DNA of 64,000 bases from DASRIA01 sp963768885 (GTDB lineage Bacteria; Actinomycetota; Thermoleophilia; Solirubrobacterales; JBBDJG01), in NCBI GenBank assembly GCA_963768885.1, contig CAVYJN010000004.1, positions 10,857 to 74,856 on the forward strand, given 5' to 3'. This document shows positions 15,692 through 24,532 of the stretch, piece after piece. The first letter of the stretch is position 1, and every line of letters begins with the position of its first letter. The position numbers were made by a program, and so were the translations under genes. The notes beneath the pieces are model-generated. The model was not told where the DNA came from. It searched no databases and saw only the letters and a list, made by a program, of their open reading frames with translations.

Positions 15692-16912
15692 ATGGCCGGT
15701 GGCCACGGTAGCGTCGGGGGGAAGCGCCGGTTGGCGACCGGTCTGCTTGCGGCGCTTGCCGTCCTGCTCGCGCCCGCAAGCGCGTCCGCGGTCACCGAGT
15801 TCGCGGTCCCGACACCGGCGAGCCAGCCGGCGGGCATCACGGTCGGCCCGGACGGAGCCCTCTGGTTCACCGAGGAGAACGGCCACCGGATCGGCCGCAT
15901 CACGACCGGCGGGCAGATCACGGAGTTCCCGACGCCGACGCCGGTCAGCGGGCCCACCGAGATCACGGCAGGGCCCGACGGAGCGCTCTGGTTCACGGAG
16001 TTCGCGGCCAACCCTCCGAAGATCGGCCGGGTCACGACCGACGGCACCTTCACCGAGTACGAGTTGCCCCTGGGCAGCGGGCCCGACGGGATCACGACGG
16101 GTCCCGACGGGGCGCTCTGGTTCACCGAGAACGGCACGAACAAGATCGGGCGCATCGCGACCACCGGCGCGATCACCGAGTACCCGCTCCCCAACGGGTT
16201 CCGCCCGGGCGACATCACGCCGGGACCGGACGGGCGGCTGTGGTTCACGGAGTCGGAGGCGAACAAGATCGGCGCGATCACGACCTCCGGCAACATCACC
16301 GAGTACGACCTCGCGCCGGGCAGCGACCCCTCGGACATCGCCGCCTCGGCCGGCGCGCTGTGGTTCACGAAGTTCGGCGCGAACATGATCGGGCGGATCC
16401 CGACGGTCGGGCTCCCGATCACCGAGTTCGGCCCCACCGGAAGCGGTCCGTCGGGGATCGCGTTCGGCTCCGACGGCGCGCTCTGGTTCACGGAGACCGG
16501 CGCCAACAAGATCGGCCGCATGACGACGTCCGGCTCCGTCACGGAGTTCGCGATCCCGACCGCCGGGAGCGAGCCCGGAGGCATCGTCGCCGGGCCCGAC
16601 GGGGCGATGTGGTTCACGGAGTTCTTCGGCAACAAGGTCGGCCGCATCGAGGTCGGGGGCACCTTCGTCCCGCCGGCCGTCAACACATCGCAGCCGGTCA
16701 CCCTCACGTCTTCGAAGCCGGCGGCCAAGCCGGCATGCCGCGTCCCGTCGCTGCGCGGGCTGACCGTGCGGCAGGCGAAGCGGAAGCTGCGCCGCGCGGG
16801 CTGCCGGTACCGGCTGCGCGGCAAGGGCCGGGTCGTCTCCCACCGGCCGCGGGCCGGGGTCCGCACCCGTCAGAAGGTGCAGGTCAGGGCCAAGCGCGCA
16901 CGCACGCGCTAG
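15692..16912 (+). CDS. Secreted Vgb-like seven-repeat propeller with C-terminal PASTA domain
   Basis: A 406-residue secreted protein with CGGAGG before the ATG and a signal peptide ending ASASA near residue 33. Seven repeats of about 40 residues follow, each with GPDGALWFTE and NKIGRITT signatures, forming the fold of virginiamycin B lyase. A PASTA-type domain closes the protein (CRVPSLRGLTVRQAKRKL, then GCRYRLRGKG). Vgb family members outside pathogens are often not antibiotic-inactivating. The PASTA tail suggests binding to peptidoglycan or muropeptides, so a cell-wall-associated propeller is more likely than a resistance enzyme. It converges on the FG-GAP gene. Confidence 0.85.
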   Translation: MAGGHGSVGGKRRLATGLLAALAVLLAPASASAVTEFAVPTPASQPAGITVGPDGALWFTEENGHRIGRITTGGQITEFPTPTPVSGPTEITAGPDGALWFTEFAANPPKIGRVTTDGTFTEYELPLGSGPDGITTGPDGALWFTENGTNKIGRIATTGAITEYPLPNGFRPGDITPGPDGRLWFTESEANKIGAITTSGNITEYDLAPGSDPSDIAASAGALWFTKFGANMIGRIPTVGLPITEFGPTGSGPSGIAFGSDGALWFTETGANKIGRMTTSGSVTEFAIPTAGSEPGGIVAGPDGAMWFTEFFGNKVGRIEVGGTFVPPAVNTSQPVTLTSSKPAAKPACRVPSLRGLTVRQAKRKLRRAGCRYRLRGKGRVVSHRPRAGVRTRQKVQVRAKRARTR

Positions 16913-16922
16913 CGATCGGCGC

Positions 16923-18743
16923 TCAGGGCACGAAGATGCCCTGCACGGCGAACCGCGTGTTGGGCGTGGTCGACGCCTCGCCGTCGGCCCCGCCGTCCAT
17001 CAGCTCCAGTTGCCCCAGCTGCCACGAGGCGCGCCGCCCGTCGAGCACCGCGCCCGGGCTGAGCGCGTCGAGGGTCGTGGACAGCGCGCACGTCGCCCCC
17101 ACCGCGGTGGACGCGGTCGACGAGCAGGGCACCTGCACGATGCCCGCAAGGGTGAAGTCCTGGACCGTCGCGCTGTTGGTGCCACCGCCGGCTGCAACGG
17201 CGTTGAAGCGGTCCGTCAGGCGGACGTCGGCATTCGGCGTCAGCTCGCCCGTGTAGTCGTCGCCCCCCGCGCTGTTGGCCGCGCCGCAGGTCGCCACGGC
17301 TCCGTTGCAGCGCACGTCCGTGATGCTGATCGCGATCGCGATGTCGGAGTCGTCGGGCGGGCCCGGGACGCCGACGACGACGACGAGCCGGATGGATCCG
17401 ATCGAGTTCACGGCCGCGCCGTTCGCCTCGGGCGTGCCCACCGTCAGCCGCGTGGACGCCTGCACGGGTGGCGCGCAAGACGAGTCCGAGGAGCCGCCGC
17501 CGAGCGCCGGTGGGCCGTGCACGCGGTTCGGCGTGATGCACTTCGCGTAGGCGGGCACGAGCGACACCCGAACGGGGGTGGCGCCCTTGACGCGCGGGTA
17601 GCCGTCACCTGCCGAGCCGAGCAGGATCGATACGTCGTTCGACAGCTCGTTCGTGACTGCGAGGTCCGGATTCAGGTCCGCGTTGAAGTCGGCAGCGGCG
17701 ATGCCCGTGGGGTTGTCGCCCGCAGTGAAGGTGGTCGGGCCGATGAAGCCCCCGGTCCCGCCGGCCAGGACCGACAGGTTGTCGGAGCCCTGGTTTGCCA
17801 CCGCGAGGTCGGGTCTTGCGTCGCCGTTGAACTCCCCGACCGCGACGTCGTCCGGCAGGTTGCCGGTGGGGAAGTTCGTCGCCGCCGAGAAGCTCGAGCC
17901 GCTCCCGCCGGTCAACACCGAGACGTTGTGGCAGAGCTCGTTGACGACGGCCAGATCCGGGTCGGTATCGCCGTTCAGCTGCCCCGCGGTGAGTGCGGTC
18001 GGCCCGCTGCAGACCGCGAAGTTGACGGGTCCGGTGAAGGTCGCTCCCGCCGCGCCCGTCAGCACCGAGACGTTGTTGGTCGCCTCGTTCGCGACCGCCA
18101 GGTCGGGGTCGGCGTCCCCGTTGAAATTCCCGACCGCGATCGCCCGAGGCAGGCCGCCCACGGCGAAGTTGGTCGGGGCGCCGAATGTCCCGCCGGCGCC
18201 GCCCGTGAGTATCGAGACGTTGTTCGCGCCCTCGTTGACCACCGCGAGGTCGGGATCGGCGTCGGCGTCGAAGTCGCCCACTCCCACGGATTGCGGCGTC
18301 AGCCCGACGGGGAAGTTGACCGGCCCCGTGAAGCTTCCGCCGGCTGCGCCGAGCAGGATCGAGACGTCATTGGTCGCCTCGTTCGCGACCGCCAGGTCAG
18401 GGTCGGAGTCGCCGTTGAACTCGCCGACGGCGGCCCACAGCGGCGTCGTTCCCACCGGGAAGCTCACCGCCGCCGTGAAGCCTGCGCCCGCGGCGCCGAG
18501 CAACACCGAGACGTTGTTCGAGCTCTGGTTGACGACGGCCAGGTCGGGGTCGGAGTCACCGTTGAAGTCGCCGGTGGCGACCGACTGCGGCGAGGATCCA
18601 ACCGCGTGCGAGGTGGGACCGGTGAAGTCGAGCGCATGCGCTGCGGCGGAAGCCCACAGGCAAGCTGCTGCCACCGCCGCTACCGCACCCGGTAGGCGTA
18701 TCGACGCTCGACCTGGACTTCCCGTGACGCGTGGTGGAGGCAT
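16923..18743 (-). CDS. Secreted FG-GAP seven-bladed propeller with shared C-terminal domain
   Basis: About 606 residues from the ATG at 18743. A signal peptide (ending about AAAHA) is followed by seven repeats of about 55 residues, each with FNGDSDPDLAV-type calcium-binding strands and VSILLGAAGG, an integrin-like FG-GAP propeller. The last ~215 residues (about 17603-16923) are a separate domain starting VKGATPVRV and ending TRFAVQGIFVP. This matches the whole mature parts of the proteins at 43315-44058 and 47466-48212 and the tail of the one at 50282-51640. Cysteines in pairs suggest disulfides. It is probably an extracellular binding protein; ligand unknown. Confidence 0.85.
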   Translation of the reverse strand: MPPPRVTGSPGRASIRLPGAVAAVAAACLWASAAAHALDFTGPTSHAVGSSPQSVATGDFNGDSDPDLAVVNQSSNNVSVLLGAAGAGFTAAVSFPVGTTPLWAAVGEFNGDSDPDLAVANEATNDVSILLGAAGGSFTGPVNFPVGLTPQSVGVGDFDADADPDLAVVNEGANNVSILTGGAGGTFGAPTNFAVGGLPRAIAVGNFNGDADPDLAVANEATNNVSVLTGAAGATFTGPVNFAVCSGPTALTAGQLNGDTDPDLAVVNELCHNVSVLTGGSGSSFSAATNFPTGNLPDDVAVGEFNGDARPDLAVANQGSDNLSVLAGGTGGFIGPTTFTAGDNPTGIAAADFNADLNPDLAVTNELSNDVSILLGSAGDGYPRVKGATPVRVSLVPAYAKCITPNRVHGPPALGGGSSDSSCAPPVQASTRLTVGTPEANGAAVNSIGSIRLVVVVGVPGPPDDSDIAIAISITDVRCNGAVATCGAANSAGGDDYTGELTPNADVRLTDRFNAVAAGGGTNSATVQDFTLAGIVQVPCSSTASTAVGATCALSTTLDALSPGAVLDGRRASWQLGQLELMDGGADGEASTTPNTRFAVQGIFVP

Positions 18744-18798
18744 CCTCCGTGACCCTTCGGGCTTTCTTGCCGGTGGCCCCACACCACCGTTGCCGCCG

Positions 18799-18828
18799 AC
18801 CCTATCCCGGCCGCCACGCGCGTGTCAA
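18799..18828 (-). promoter_or_regulatory. Sigma70-type promoter for the FG-GAP gene
   Basis: On the leftward strand TTGACA (18828-18823) is followed after 18 bases by TAGGGT (18804-18799), about 56 bases before the ATG. The -35 is a perfect consensus and the -10 is weaker. The rest of the 260-base divergent gap to 19004 shows no gene. Confidence 0.55.
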
Positions 18829-19003
18829 TCACCTCTCGCAAAGCTCTCAACCGCCGCTCGCACTTCGCACACGCCCGCCGTCGGCGCGGGTCGGGGGTGC
18901 CGCGGCACTCCGTAGCTTCCCGTAGCGCGGACCCGTAGTCCCTGCCGATTCCGCGCCGGCGGCCTGCGAAGACGATCCAAGCGAACTCTCGACAGGAGGC
19001 TTG

Positions 19004-19498
19004 ATGAGAACTCGTGCAATCGCAGGTCCTTTCCTCTTGGTCGCGCTGGCGGCTTTTTCATTTGCGGCATGCGGCGACGACAACAACAGCGGTGACAACG
19101 CAGGCACCACGACGTCGACGCCTGCGACCACGACGGCGGAGGAGACCGCGGGGAAGTCCGTCGAGATCAAGATGGGCGAGTACTTCTTCGACCCCAAGAA
19201 CGTGACAGTGAGCGCGGGCGACGTGAAGATCACCGCTCCGAACACCGGCAAGGTCCTGCACGAGCTGGTCCTGTTGAAGACCAACAAGGACCCGGGCTCG
19301 TTCGAGGTCTCCGGCGGTGAGGTCGACGAGAAGGCGCTCGAGGATTCCGGCATCGAGATCCCCGGGGAGATCGCGGACGTCGAGCCCGGCAAGACGAAGA
19401 GCGCGACCTTGAAGCTCGCGGCCGCCAAGTACGCGATGATCTGCAACGTTCCCGGCCATTACGAGCAGGGGATGTACGGAAGCGTCACGGCGAAGTAG
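19004..19498 (+). CDS. Cupredoxin (plastocyanin-like) lipoprotein
   Basis: A 164-residue lipoprotein with AGGAGG four bases upstream; a TTG at 19001 is an alternative start. The signal peptide ends in the lipobox FAAC near residue 22, followed by a Thr/Asn-rich linker. The cupredoxin domain has all four copper ligands: His in GKVLHELVL and Cys, His, Met in CNVPGHYEQGM. It is therefore probably a membrane-tethered type 1 copper electron carrier, perhaps linked to respiration. No oxidase genes lie nearby, so its partner is unknown. It overlaps the convergent acyltransferase gene by 14 bases. Confidence 0.88.
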   Translation: MRTRAIAGPFLLVALAAFSFAACGDDNNSGDNAGTTTSTPATTTAEETAGKSVEIKMGEYFFDPKNVTVSAGDVKITAPNTGKVLHELVLLKTNKDPGSFEVSGGEVDEKALEDSGIEIPGEIADVEPGKTKSATLKLAAAKYAMICNVPGHYEQGMYGSVTAK

Positions 19499-20507
19499 GC
19501 GACAAGCTGGGCGCGCCTGCCGCGGCCCCGACCCAGTCGTCGACCCGCTGCCACTCGTCGAGCAGCCACGCCACGAGGTCCTCGCGCGCCGCGGGGATCT
19601 CGTCGCGTGGGCACCTCCAGAAGCGCACGACGATCCGGCGGCCGACGAGGTCCCCGCTCCAGGCGTCAGCGACCCGCGCGAGCCCGTCGAGGCCGTGGTG
19701 CGCGCAGAACACGACGTCGACGTCCGCGGCCTCCTCGACGAGCGCGAGCGACCCGCCGAGGCGGGGCGGCAGGACGTTCCGCATCTGGCGCCCGCGCTCG
19801 TACACCGGCCCGCCGCGCTCGGCCATCCGCTCGAGCGCGTGGCGGCGCACCTCCTTCGTGAACCGCGAGCCCTCCGGGTAGATCAGCACGCCGTCGCGCG
19901 GCGTCAGGTCCCGCGCGAGCGCCCGCACGCGTGCGATCTCGGCCTCGGAGTCACCCGAGTCGCGCCCGACGAAGGCGTTCGGCAACCGGCCCCCGGCGAT
20001 GTCGAGGCACGGGTCCCCCAGAAGCTGCCGCTTGAGGACGTAGCGCAGCCTGATGCCGTGACCGCGCGTGACCAGCGCCGCAGGCAGCAGCGTGTCGACG
20101 ATGCTCGCGTGGCGCATCAGGACCAGCACGGGCCCGGGTTCGACCACGTCGTCGCCCTCCACGTCGATGCGCAGCGAGAACGTCCGGCGCAGGGCCGCCA
20201 GCAGCACCGCGGTCCAGGCGCTCTGCACCGCGTAGGTCCAGCGCACGAGTCGCCCGCGTCGCGTTGCCCCCGGCGGTCCCGCCGCGACCCAAATGACGAA
20301 CAGCGCGACGATCCCGGCAGCCTCCGCGGCGAGGTAGACCCAGAGCATCGCCAGCAGCCGCAGCGCGATCCAGCGCCGGCGTCGCACGAGGTCGATCGCG
20401 AGCGCTGCAGCTACGAGCACGGGCAGCGCGACGGTCGCCACGACGAAGCCGATGAAGATCGCAGGGACCGTCCGCGCCCGGCGCCATGTAGCACCGCGAT
20501 GATCCAT
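19485..20507 (-). CDS. PlsC-family acyltransferase (1-acylglycerol-3-phosphate acyltransferase-like)
   Basis: 340 residues from the ATG at 20507, with GGAGAG upstream. Three N-terminal hydrophobic segments precede the acyltransferase domain. The catalytic HX4D motif is RHASIVD, and the glycerophosphate-binding motif is YPEGSRFTKE. The family transfers acyl chains to lysophosphatidate or related acceptors at the membrane. The long N-terminal membrane region is unlike the short E. coli PlsC and resembles acyltransferases of the AGPAT3/4-like type. It is transcribed divergently from an SDR gene only 26 bases away, so the promoters probably overlap. Confidence 0.85.
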   Translation of the reverse strand: MDHRGATWRRARTVPAIFIGFVVATVALPVLVAAALAIDLVRRRRWIALRLLAMLWVYLAAEAAGIVALFVIWVAAGPPGATRRGRLVRWTYAVQSAWTAVLLAALRRTFSLRIDVEGDDVVEPGPVLVLMRHASIVDTLLPAALVTRGHGIRLRYVLKRQLLGDPCLDIAGGRLPNAFVGRDSGDSEAEIARVRALARDLTPRDGVLIYPEGSRFTKEVRRHALERMAERGGPVYERGRQMRNVLPPRLGGSLALVEEAADVDVVFCAHHGLDGLARVADAWSGDLVGRRIVVRFWRCPRDEIPAAREDLVAWLLDEWQRVDDWVGAAAGAPSLSPTSP

Positions 20508-20533
20508 CCATCTCTCCTATTCGCAAACCAAGC

Positions 20534-21484
20534 GTGATCGGCTCACTGATCGACACCGTCCTCGACCGCACGGTCGCCCCTGGCTATACCCGGATCGGAT
20601 ACGCGGCTCGCCGGCCCTCCTGGGACGCGGCCGACCTCGACGTCTCGATGGAGGGCCGCACGGTGCTCGTCACGGGGGCCACCACGGGCCTCGGCGCCGC
20701 CGCCGCGGAGGGCTTCGCCCGGCTCGGAGCGCGGGTTTGCATCCTCGCGCGCGATCCCGAGCGGGGACGGCATGCGCGCGAGGCGATCGCGGCGCGCACC
20801 GGCAGCGCGGACCTCGCCGTGGGCGTCTGCGATCTCAGCTCGCTCGACTCGGTGCGTGAGTTCGCGGCGCGCTTCCGCGCGGAGGAACCGCGCCTCGACG
20901 TCCTGGTCAACAACGCGGGCGTGCTCCTGAACGAGCGCCGGGAGTCGGTCGACGGGATCGAGATGACCTTCGCGACGAACGTGCTCGGGCCGTTCCTGCT
21001 GACCAACCTGCTGATCCCGATGCTGATCGAGAGCGCGCCCGCCAGGATCGTGAACGTCTCCTCCGGCGGCATGTACTCGCAGCGCATCGACGTCGACGAC
21101 CTCCAGTCCGAGCGCGTCGAGTACGACGGCCCGCGGGTCTACGCGCGCACCAAGCGCGCCCAGGTGATCCTCACCGAGCTCTGGGCGGAGCGGCTTCGTG
21201 ACACCGGCGTGGTCGTGCACTCCATGCATCCGGGCTGGGCCGACACCCCCGGGGTCGAGACCTCGCTGCCGCGCTTCCACCGTGTGACGAAGCCCTTCCT
21301 GCGCTCGCCGCAGGAGGGAGCGGACACGATCGTGTGGCTCGGGGCCGCGCCGGAGGCCGCCCGCTCGACGGGCGGGTTCTGGCACGACCGCCGCCGCCGC
21401 CCGACGCACCGGGTCCCGTGGACCAAGGAGAGCGCACGCGAGCGCGAGCTCCTGTGGGAGCGCTGCGAGCAGCTGAGCGGCTGA
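20534..21484 (+). CDS. Short-chain dehydrogenase/reductase
   Basis: 316 residues from the GTG at 20534. After an N-terminal extension of about 38 residues, the Rossmann motif TGATTGLGAAAAEGFARLG binds NAD(P). NNAG is present in VLVNNAGVLLNERR, Ser is in VNVSSGGMYS, and the catalytic pair is in YARTK. The extension and the HPGWADTPGV segment resemble DHRS12-like and retinol-dehydrogenase-like SDRs that act on lipids or steroids. It is followed after 3 bases by a START-like ligand-binding gene, supporting a lipid substrate. Confidence 0.88.
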   Translation: MIGSLIDTVLDRTVAPGYTRIGYAARRPSWDAADLDVSMEGRTVLVTGATTGLGAAAAEGFARLGARVCILARDPERGRHAREAIAARTGSADLAVGVCDLSSLDSVREFAARFRAEEPRLDVLVNNAGVLLNERRESVDGIEMTFATNVLGPFLLTNLLIPMLIESAPARIVNVSSGGMYSQRIDVDDLQSERVEYDGPRVYARTKRAQVILTELWAERLRDTGVVVHSMHPGWADTPGVETSLPRFHRVTKPFLRSPQEGADTIVWLGAAPEAARSTGGFWHDRRRRPTHRVPWTKESARERELLWERCEQLSG

Positions 21485-21487
21485 CCG

Positions 21488-21922
21488 ATGGCGCGCTACA
21501 CGACAAGCGTCCGCACCCCGATGCCGGCCGAGGATGCGTTTGCCTACCTCGCGGACTTCTCCACGACCGCGGAATGGGATCCCGGCGTCACGGAGGCCGA
21601 GCGCCTCGACGACGGGCCGCTGCGCGCCGGCTCGCGCTTCCGCGTGGTCGCGCGCTCGATGGGGCGCGATGTTCCTTTCGTCTACGAGGTGACGGCATAC
21701 GAGCCGCCGCACCGCATCGAGCTGCGCGGCGAGAGCTCGACGGTCGTCTCGCTCGACGAGATCACGGTCGAGCCCGCCGGAGGGGGCGCGCTCGTCACCT
21801 ACGACGCACGCCTCACGCTGAAGGGCGCCCTGCGCCTCGCCGATCCGCTCCTGGGCATCGTCTTCAGGCGCGTGGGCGACCGCGCCGCGGCCGGGATGCG
21901 TCGCGCGTTGAAGTCCCGGTAA
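21488..21922 (+). CDS. SRPBCC (START/Bet v1-like) family protein
   Basis: A 144-residue single-domain protein. The opening TTSVRTPMPAEDAFAYLADFSTTAEWDPGV and the strand-rich middle (VVARSMGRDVPFVYEVTAYEPPHRIELRG) match the polyketide-cyclase/dehydrase SRPBCC fold, which forms a hydrophobic cavity. The C-terminal helix ends in AAAGMRRALKSR. It probably binds or processes a hydrophobic ligand together with the SDR directly upstream. No catalytic residues are obvious. Confidence 0.85.
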   Translation: MARYTTSVRTPMPAEDAFAYLADFSTTAEWDPGVTEAERLDDGPLRAGSRFRVVARSMGRDVPFVYEVTAYEPPHRIELRGESSTVVSLDEITVEPAGGGALVTYDARLTLKGALRLADPLLGIVFRRVGDRAAAGMRRALKSR

Positions 21923-21934
21923 CTCCGCGAGAGA

Positions 21935-23383
21935 TCAGAGCTCCGCGGCGCGCTGCACGAACTCGCGCCACTTCGCGTGCTCCGACGCGCGCCAGGCCGC
22001 GTCGCGGACGGGCTCGACGCGCTCGCCGGTGGGGACGTGCTCGGCGATCGCGGCGGTCGACGGCCAGATGCCGGCGCCGACCGCGGCCAGCGCGGCCGCG
22101 CCGGTCGCGGTCGCGTCCACGGCGCCGCGCTCGACCGGCACCCCCGTGAAGTCGGCCTGAAGCTGCAGGAGCAGCGGCTCGCGCGTGAGGCCGCCGTCGA
22201 CGCGCAGGACGTCCGCCGGCGCCTGCTCCCCGATCACCGCGAGGATGTCCGCGACCCGCCAGGCGATCGATTCGAAGGTCGCGCGCGCGACATGGGCGGG
22301 CCGCGTCGCGGCCGTCAGCCCGGCGACGGCGGCGTGGGCGTCGGCCCGCCACCACGGGGCGCCCAGGCCCGACAGGGCCGGAAGCACCCGCACGCCGCCC
22401 GCGTCCTCGGCCGACCTGGCCATCTCGGCGAAGGCGCCGACGTCCCGCGCGAGTCCCATCTCGCGCGTGAGCCAGTCGAGCAGCGCGCCGGCTGTGAAGA
22501 CGCCTCCGTCGAGCGCCCATTCGACCTCACCGCCGACCCGCCATGCGACCGTCGGCAGCAGGCCGCCGACCCCGGCCGGCCGCTCCTCGCCGACGTTCGC
22601 GAGCACGAACACGCCCGTGCCGTAGGTCGCCTTCGTGCGGCCCGGCTCCACGCAGCCGGCGCCGGCGAGCGCCGCCTGCTGGTCGGGGCAGCGCGCTCGC
22701 AGGGGGAGCTCCGACGGCCAGGAGTCGTGCCTCAGCGACCCGAGATCGCCCGCGGTGTCGGCGATGCCGGGCAGGACCTCGCGCGGCACGCCGAAGACGT
22801 CGAGCAGGTCGGGGCTCCACTCCGGCGCGCCGAGCTGGGTCCGGGAGGCGGTCGCGGGGTCCGTGGCGAACCCGGCCCCGAGCCGGTCGCAGAGGTAGGA
22901 GTCGACCGTGCCCATGCGCAGCGTCCCGGCGTCGCGCGCCCGCCCGACCGCGTCGTCGTGCTCGAGCAGCCACGCGAGCTTGCCCGCCGAGAAGTAGGGG
23001 TCGAGCGGGAGGCCGCTGAGCTCCCGGATCCGCTCCGCCTTTCCTTCCTGCTCGAGCCGGTCGAGCACCTCCTGCGAGCGCTTGTCCTGCCACGTCACGA
23101 CCGGGGTCAGCGCGCGGCCGCTCTCCGCGTCCCACGCGAGCACCGACTCGCCCTGGTGGTCGAGGCCGCAGGCGACGACCTCCCCGGGCGCCTCGCGCAG
23201 CACCTCCGCAACCGCCTCGACGACGGCCGTCATCACGTCCTCGGGGTCCTGCTCCACCCATCCCGGCCGCGGGTGATGCAGCGGCTTCTCGCGGCGCGCC
23301 TCGCGCAGCGGCTTGAGCTCGGCGTCGAACAGGATCGCCTTCACGGCGGAGGTGCCCTCGTCGATGCCGAGCAGCAGCGTCAT
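21935..23383 (-). CDS. FGGY-family kinase, glycerol kinase-like
   Basis: 482 residues from the ATG at 23383, which overlaps the stop of the upstream gene by 4 bases. GlpK-like signatures are GLPLDPYFSAGKLAWLLEH, TWQDKRS, CPDQQAALAG, KATYGTGVFVLANVG and GGVFTAGALLDWL. The phosphate-binding loop reads GIDEGTSAVKA where glycerol kinases usually read DQGTT-S, a small departure. It would phosphorylate glycerol or a similar polyol to the 3-phosphate, which the FAD enzyme encoded immediately upstream could then oxidise. Full-length glycerol kinases are near 500 residues, so it is close to normal. Another polyol substrate remains possible. Confidence 0.8.
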   Translation of the reverse strand: MTLLLGIDEGTSAVKAILFDAELKPLREARREKPLHHPRPGWVEQDPEDVMTAVVEAVAEVLREAPGEVVACGLDHQGESVLAWDAESGRALTPVVTWQDKRSQEVLDRLEQEGKAERIRELSGLPLDPYFSAGKLAWLLEHDDAVGRARDAGTLRMGTVDSYLCDRLGAGFATDPATASRTQLGAPEWSPDLLDVFGVPREVLPGIADTAGDLGSLRHDSWPSELPLRARCPDQQAALAGAGCVEPGRTKATYGTGVFVLANVGEERPAGVGGLLPTVAWRVGGEVEWALDGGVFTAGALLDWLTREMGLARDVGAFAEMARSAEDAGGVRVLPALSGLGAPWWRADAHAAVAGLTAATRPAHVARATFESIAWRVADILAVIGEQAPADVLRVDGGLTREPLLLQLQADFTGVPVERGAVDATATGAAALAAVGAGIWPSTAAIAEHVPTGERVEPVRDAAWRASEHAKWREFVQRAAEL

Positions 23384-24420
23384 GCGCCGCGGTGCTCGGC
23401 GACCCGCCGCCACCAGGGCGCCCGCGCGGGCGGCGCCTCGACGCGCGCGAGCGGCTGCTCGGGCCCGAGCGTCACGCCCAGCCGCGCGAGGATCCCGCAC
23501 ACGTGCTCGGCGATCCCCAGCGAGGCGGTCAGCCCGGTGGACCTGATCGCCGCCACGTTCACGAGGCGGTCGCACGCGCGCGAGGGCGCGATCAGGTAGT
23601 TGACCCCGCGGCCCGCCGGGCGCAGCCCCGCGTATGAGAAGACCTGCTCGGCGCGCGCGAGCGGCGGCCACATCGCGATCGCCTTCGGGAGGATCTCGTC
23701 CCGTGCCTGCGGGCGCACGGACCAGTCGTGCTTGTCCTCCTGGTCCACGGCGGTGGGCCCGGCGATCACCTTGCCGTCGATCGTCGGGAACACGAGCACG
23801 CCCTTGGTGCGCTTGGTCGGGACCGGGAGCATGATCCGCTCGAGAGTCTCCCCCGGCGGCGGCTCGAACACAAGGAACTCCCCCTTGCGCGGGTAGACCT
23901 CGAACGAGTCGTCGCCCGCGAGCCGTGCGACGTCATCTGCATGGAGCCCGGCGCAGTTGACCACGATGCAGGCCCGCAGGTGCTCTCCGGCGGCGCTCTG
24001 CAGCACGAGGCCGCCCGCATCGCGTCGGATCGAGGCCACCGCGAACCCGGTGCGCAGCTCCGCGCCGTGGAGCGCCGCCGCGGTCGCGAGCCCGAGGGTG
24101 AAGGCGACCGGGTCGGTGACGGACTCCCCGGGCACGTCGCGCCCGTCCTCCACCACCGCGCCGCAGCGCAGCACCGGCACGCCGAGCGCCTCGAGCACGG
24201 GGTCGCGCAGCTGCGCGGAGCGCAGGATCAGCTCGGTCTCGAGCTCGCCCGGGGGCGAGTCGAACCCCGTGTGCAGGATCCCGGAGTTGGTCCCGCTCGC
24301 CGCCAGTCCCGGCTCCGGCTCCGCTTCCAGCAAAGCCACCGAGATCCCCCTTCGCGCCACCGCCAGGGCGGTCGAAGCCCCAACCACGCCTGCCCCCACG
24401 ATGGCGACCTGGCTGTTCAC
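23380..24420 (-). CDS. FAD-dependent oxidoreductase, glycerol-3-phosphate/2-hydroxyacid dehydrogenase-like
   Basis: 346 residues. The FAD motif is VAIVGAGVVGASTALAVARRG with an acidic residue in LLEAEPEPG. SGTNSGILHTGFDSPPG is the substrate-side loop seen in GlpA/GlpD and L-2-hydroxyglutarate dehydrogenases (DAO superfamily). FSYAGLRPAGRGVNYLI is also typical. It lacks the C-terminal domain of full GlpD, so it resembles the GlpA core or LhgO. Coupling by ATGA to a glycerol kinase-like gene favours glycerol 3-phosphate oxidation. The start diverges from the permease operon at 24533. Confidence 0.78.
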   Translation of the reverse strand: MNSQVAIVGAGVVGASTALAVARRGISVALLEAEPEPGLAASGTNSGILHTGFDSPPGELETELILRSAQLRDPVLEALGVPVLRCGAVVEDGRDVPGESVTDPVAFTLGLATAAALHGAELRTGFAVASIRRDAGGLVLQSAAGEHLRACIVVNCAGLHADDVARLAGDDSFEVYPRKGEFLVFEPPPGETLERIMLPVPTKRTKGVLVFPTIDGKVIAGPTAVDQEDKHDWSVRPQARDEILPKAIAMWPPLARAEQVFSYAGLRPAGRGVNYLIAPSRACDRLVNVAAIRSTGLTASLGIAEHVCGILARLGVTLGPEQPLARVEAPPARAPWWRRVAEHRGA

Positions 24421-24456
24421 GCATTGCAGGCTATTTGTCCAGTTCGCTTGTGCGTA

Positions 24457-24485
24457 TTGACACGGCTACCCGGCAGGCGTACGGT
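24457..24485 (+). promoter_or_regulatory. Sigma70-type promoter of the permease/GS/ALDH operon
   Basis: TTGACA at 24457-24462 (perfect -35) and TACGGT at 24480-24485 are separated by 17 bases, about 48 bases before the GTG start. The gap between divergent operons is 112 bases, so any regulator of both sides would bind here. Confidence 0.65.
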
Positions 24486-24532
24486 TGCGAAAAGGAGGGG
24501 AAGCAAGCAAGGAAAAAGAGGGGGATGACGAG

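Noticed and set aside
15692..16912. Streptogramin B lyase (vgb) resistance gene
   Set aside because: The propeller fold alone does not prove the activity, and a PASTA tail suggests a wall-associated role.
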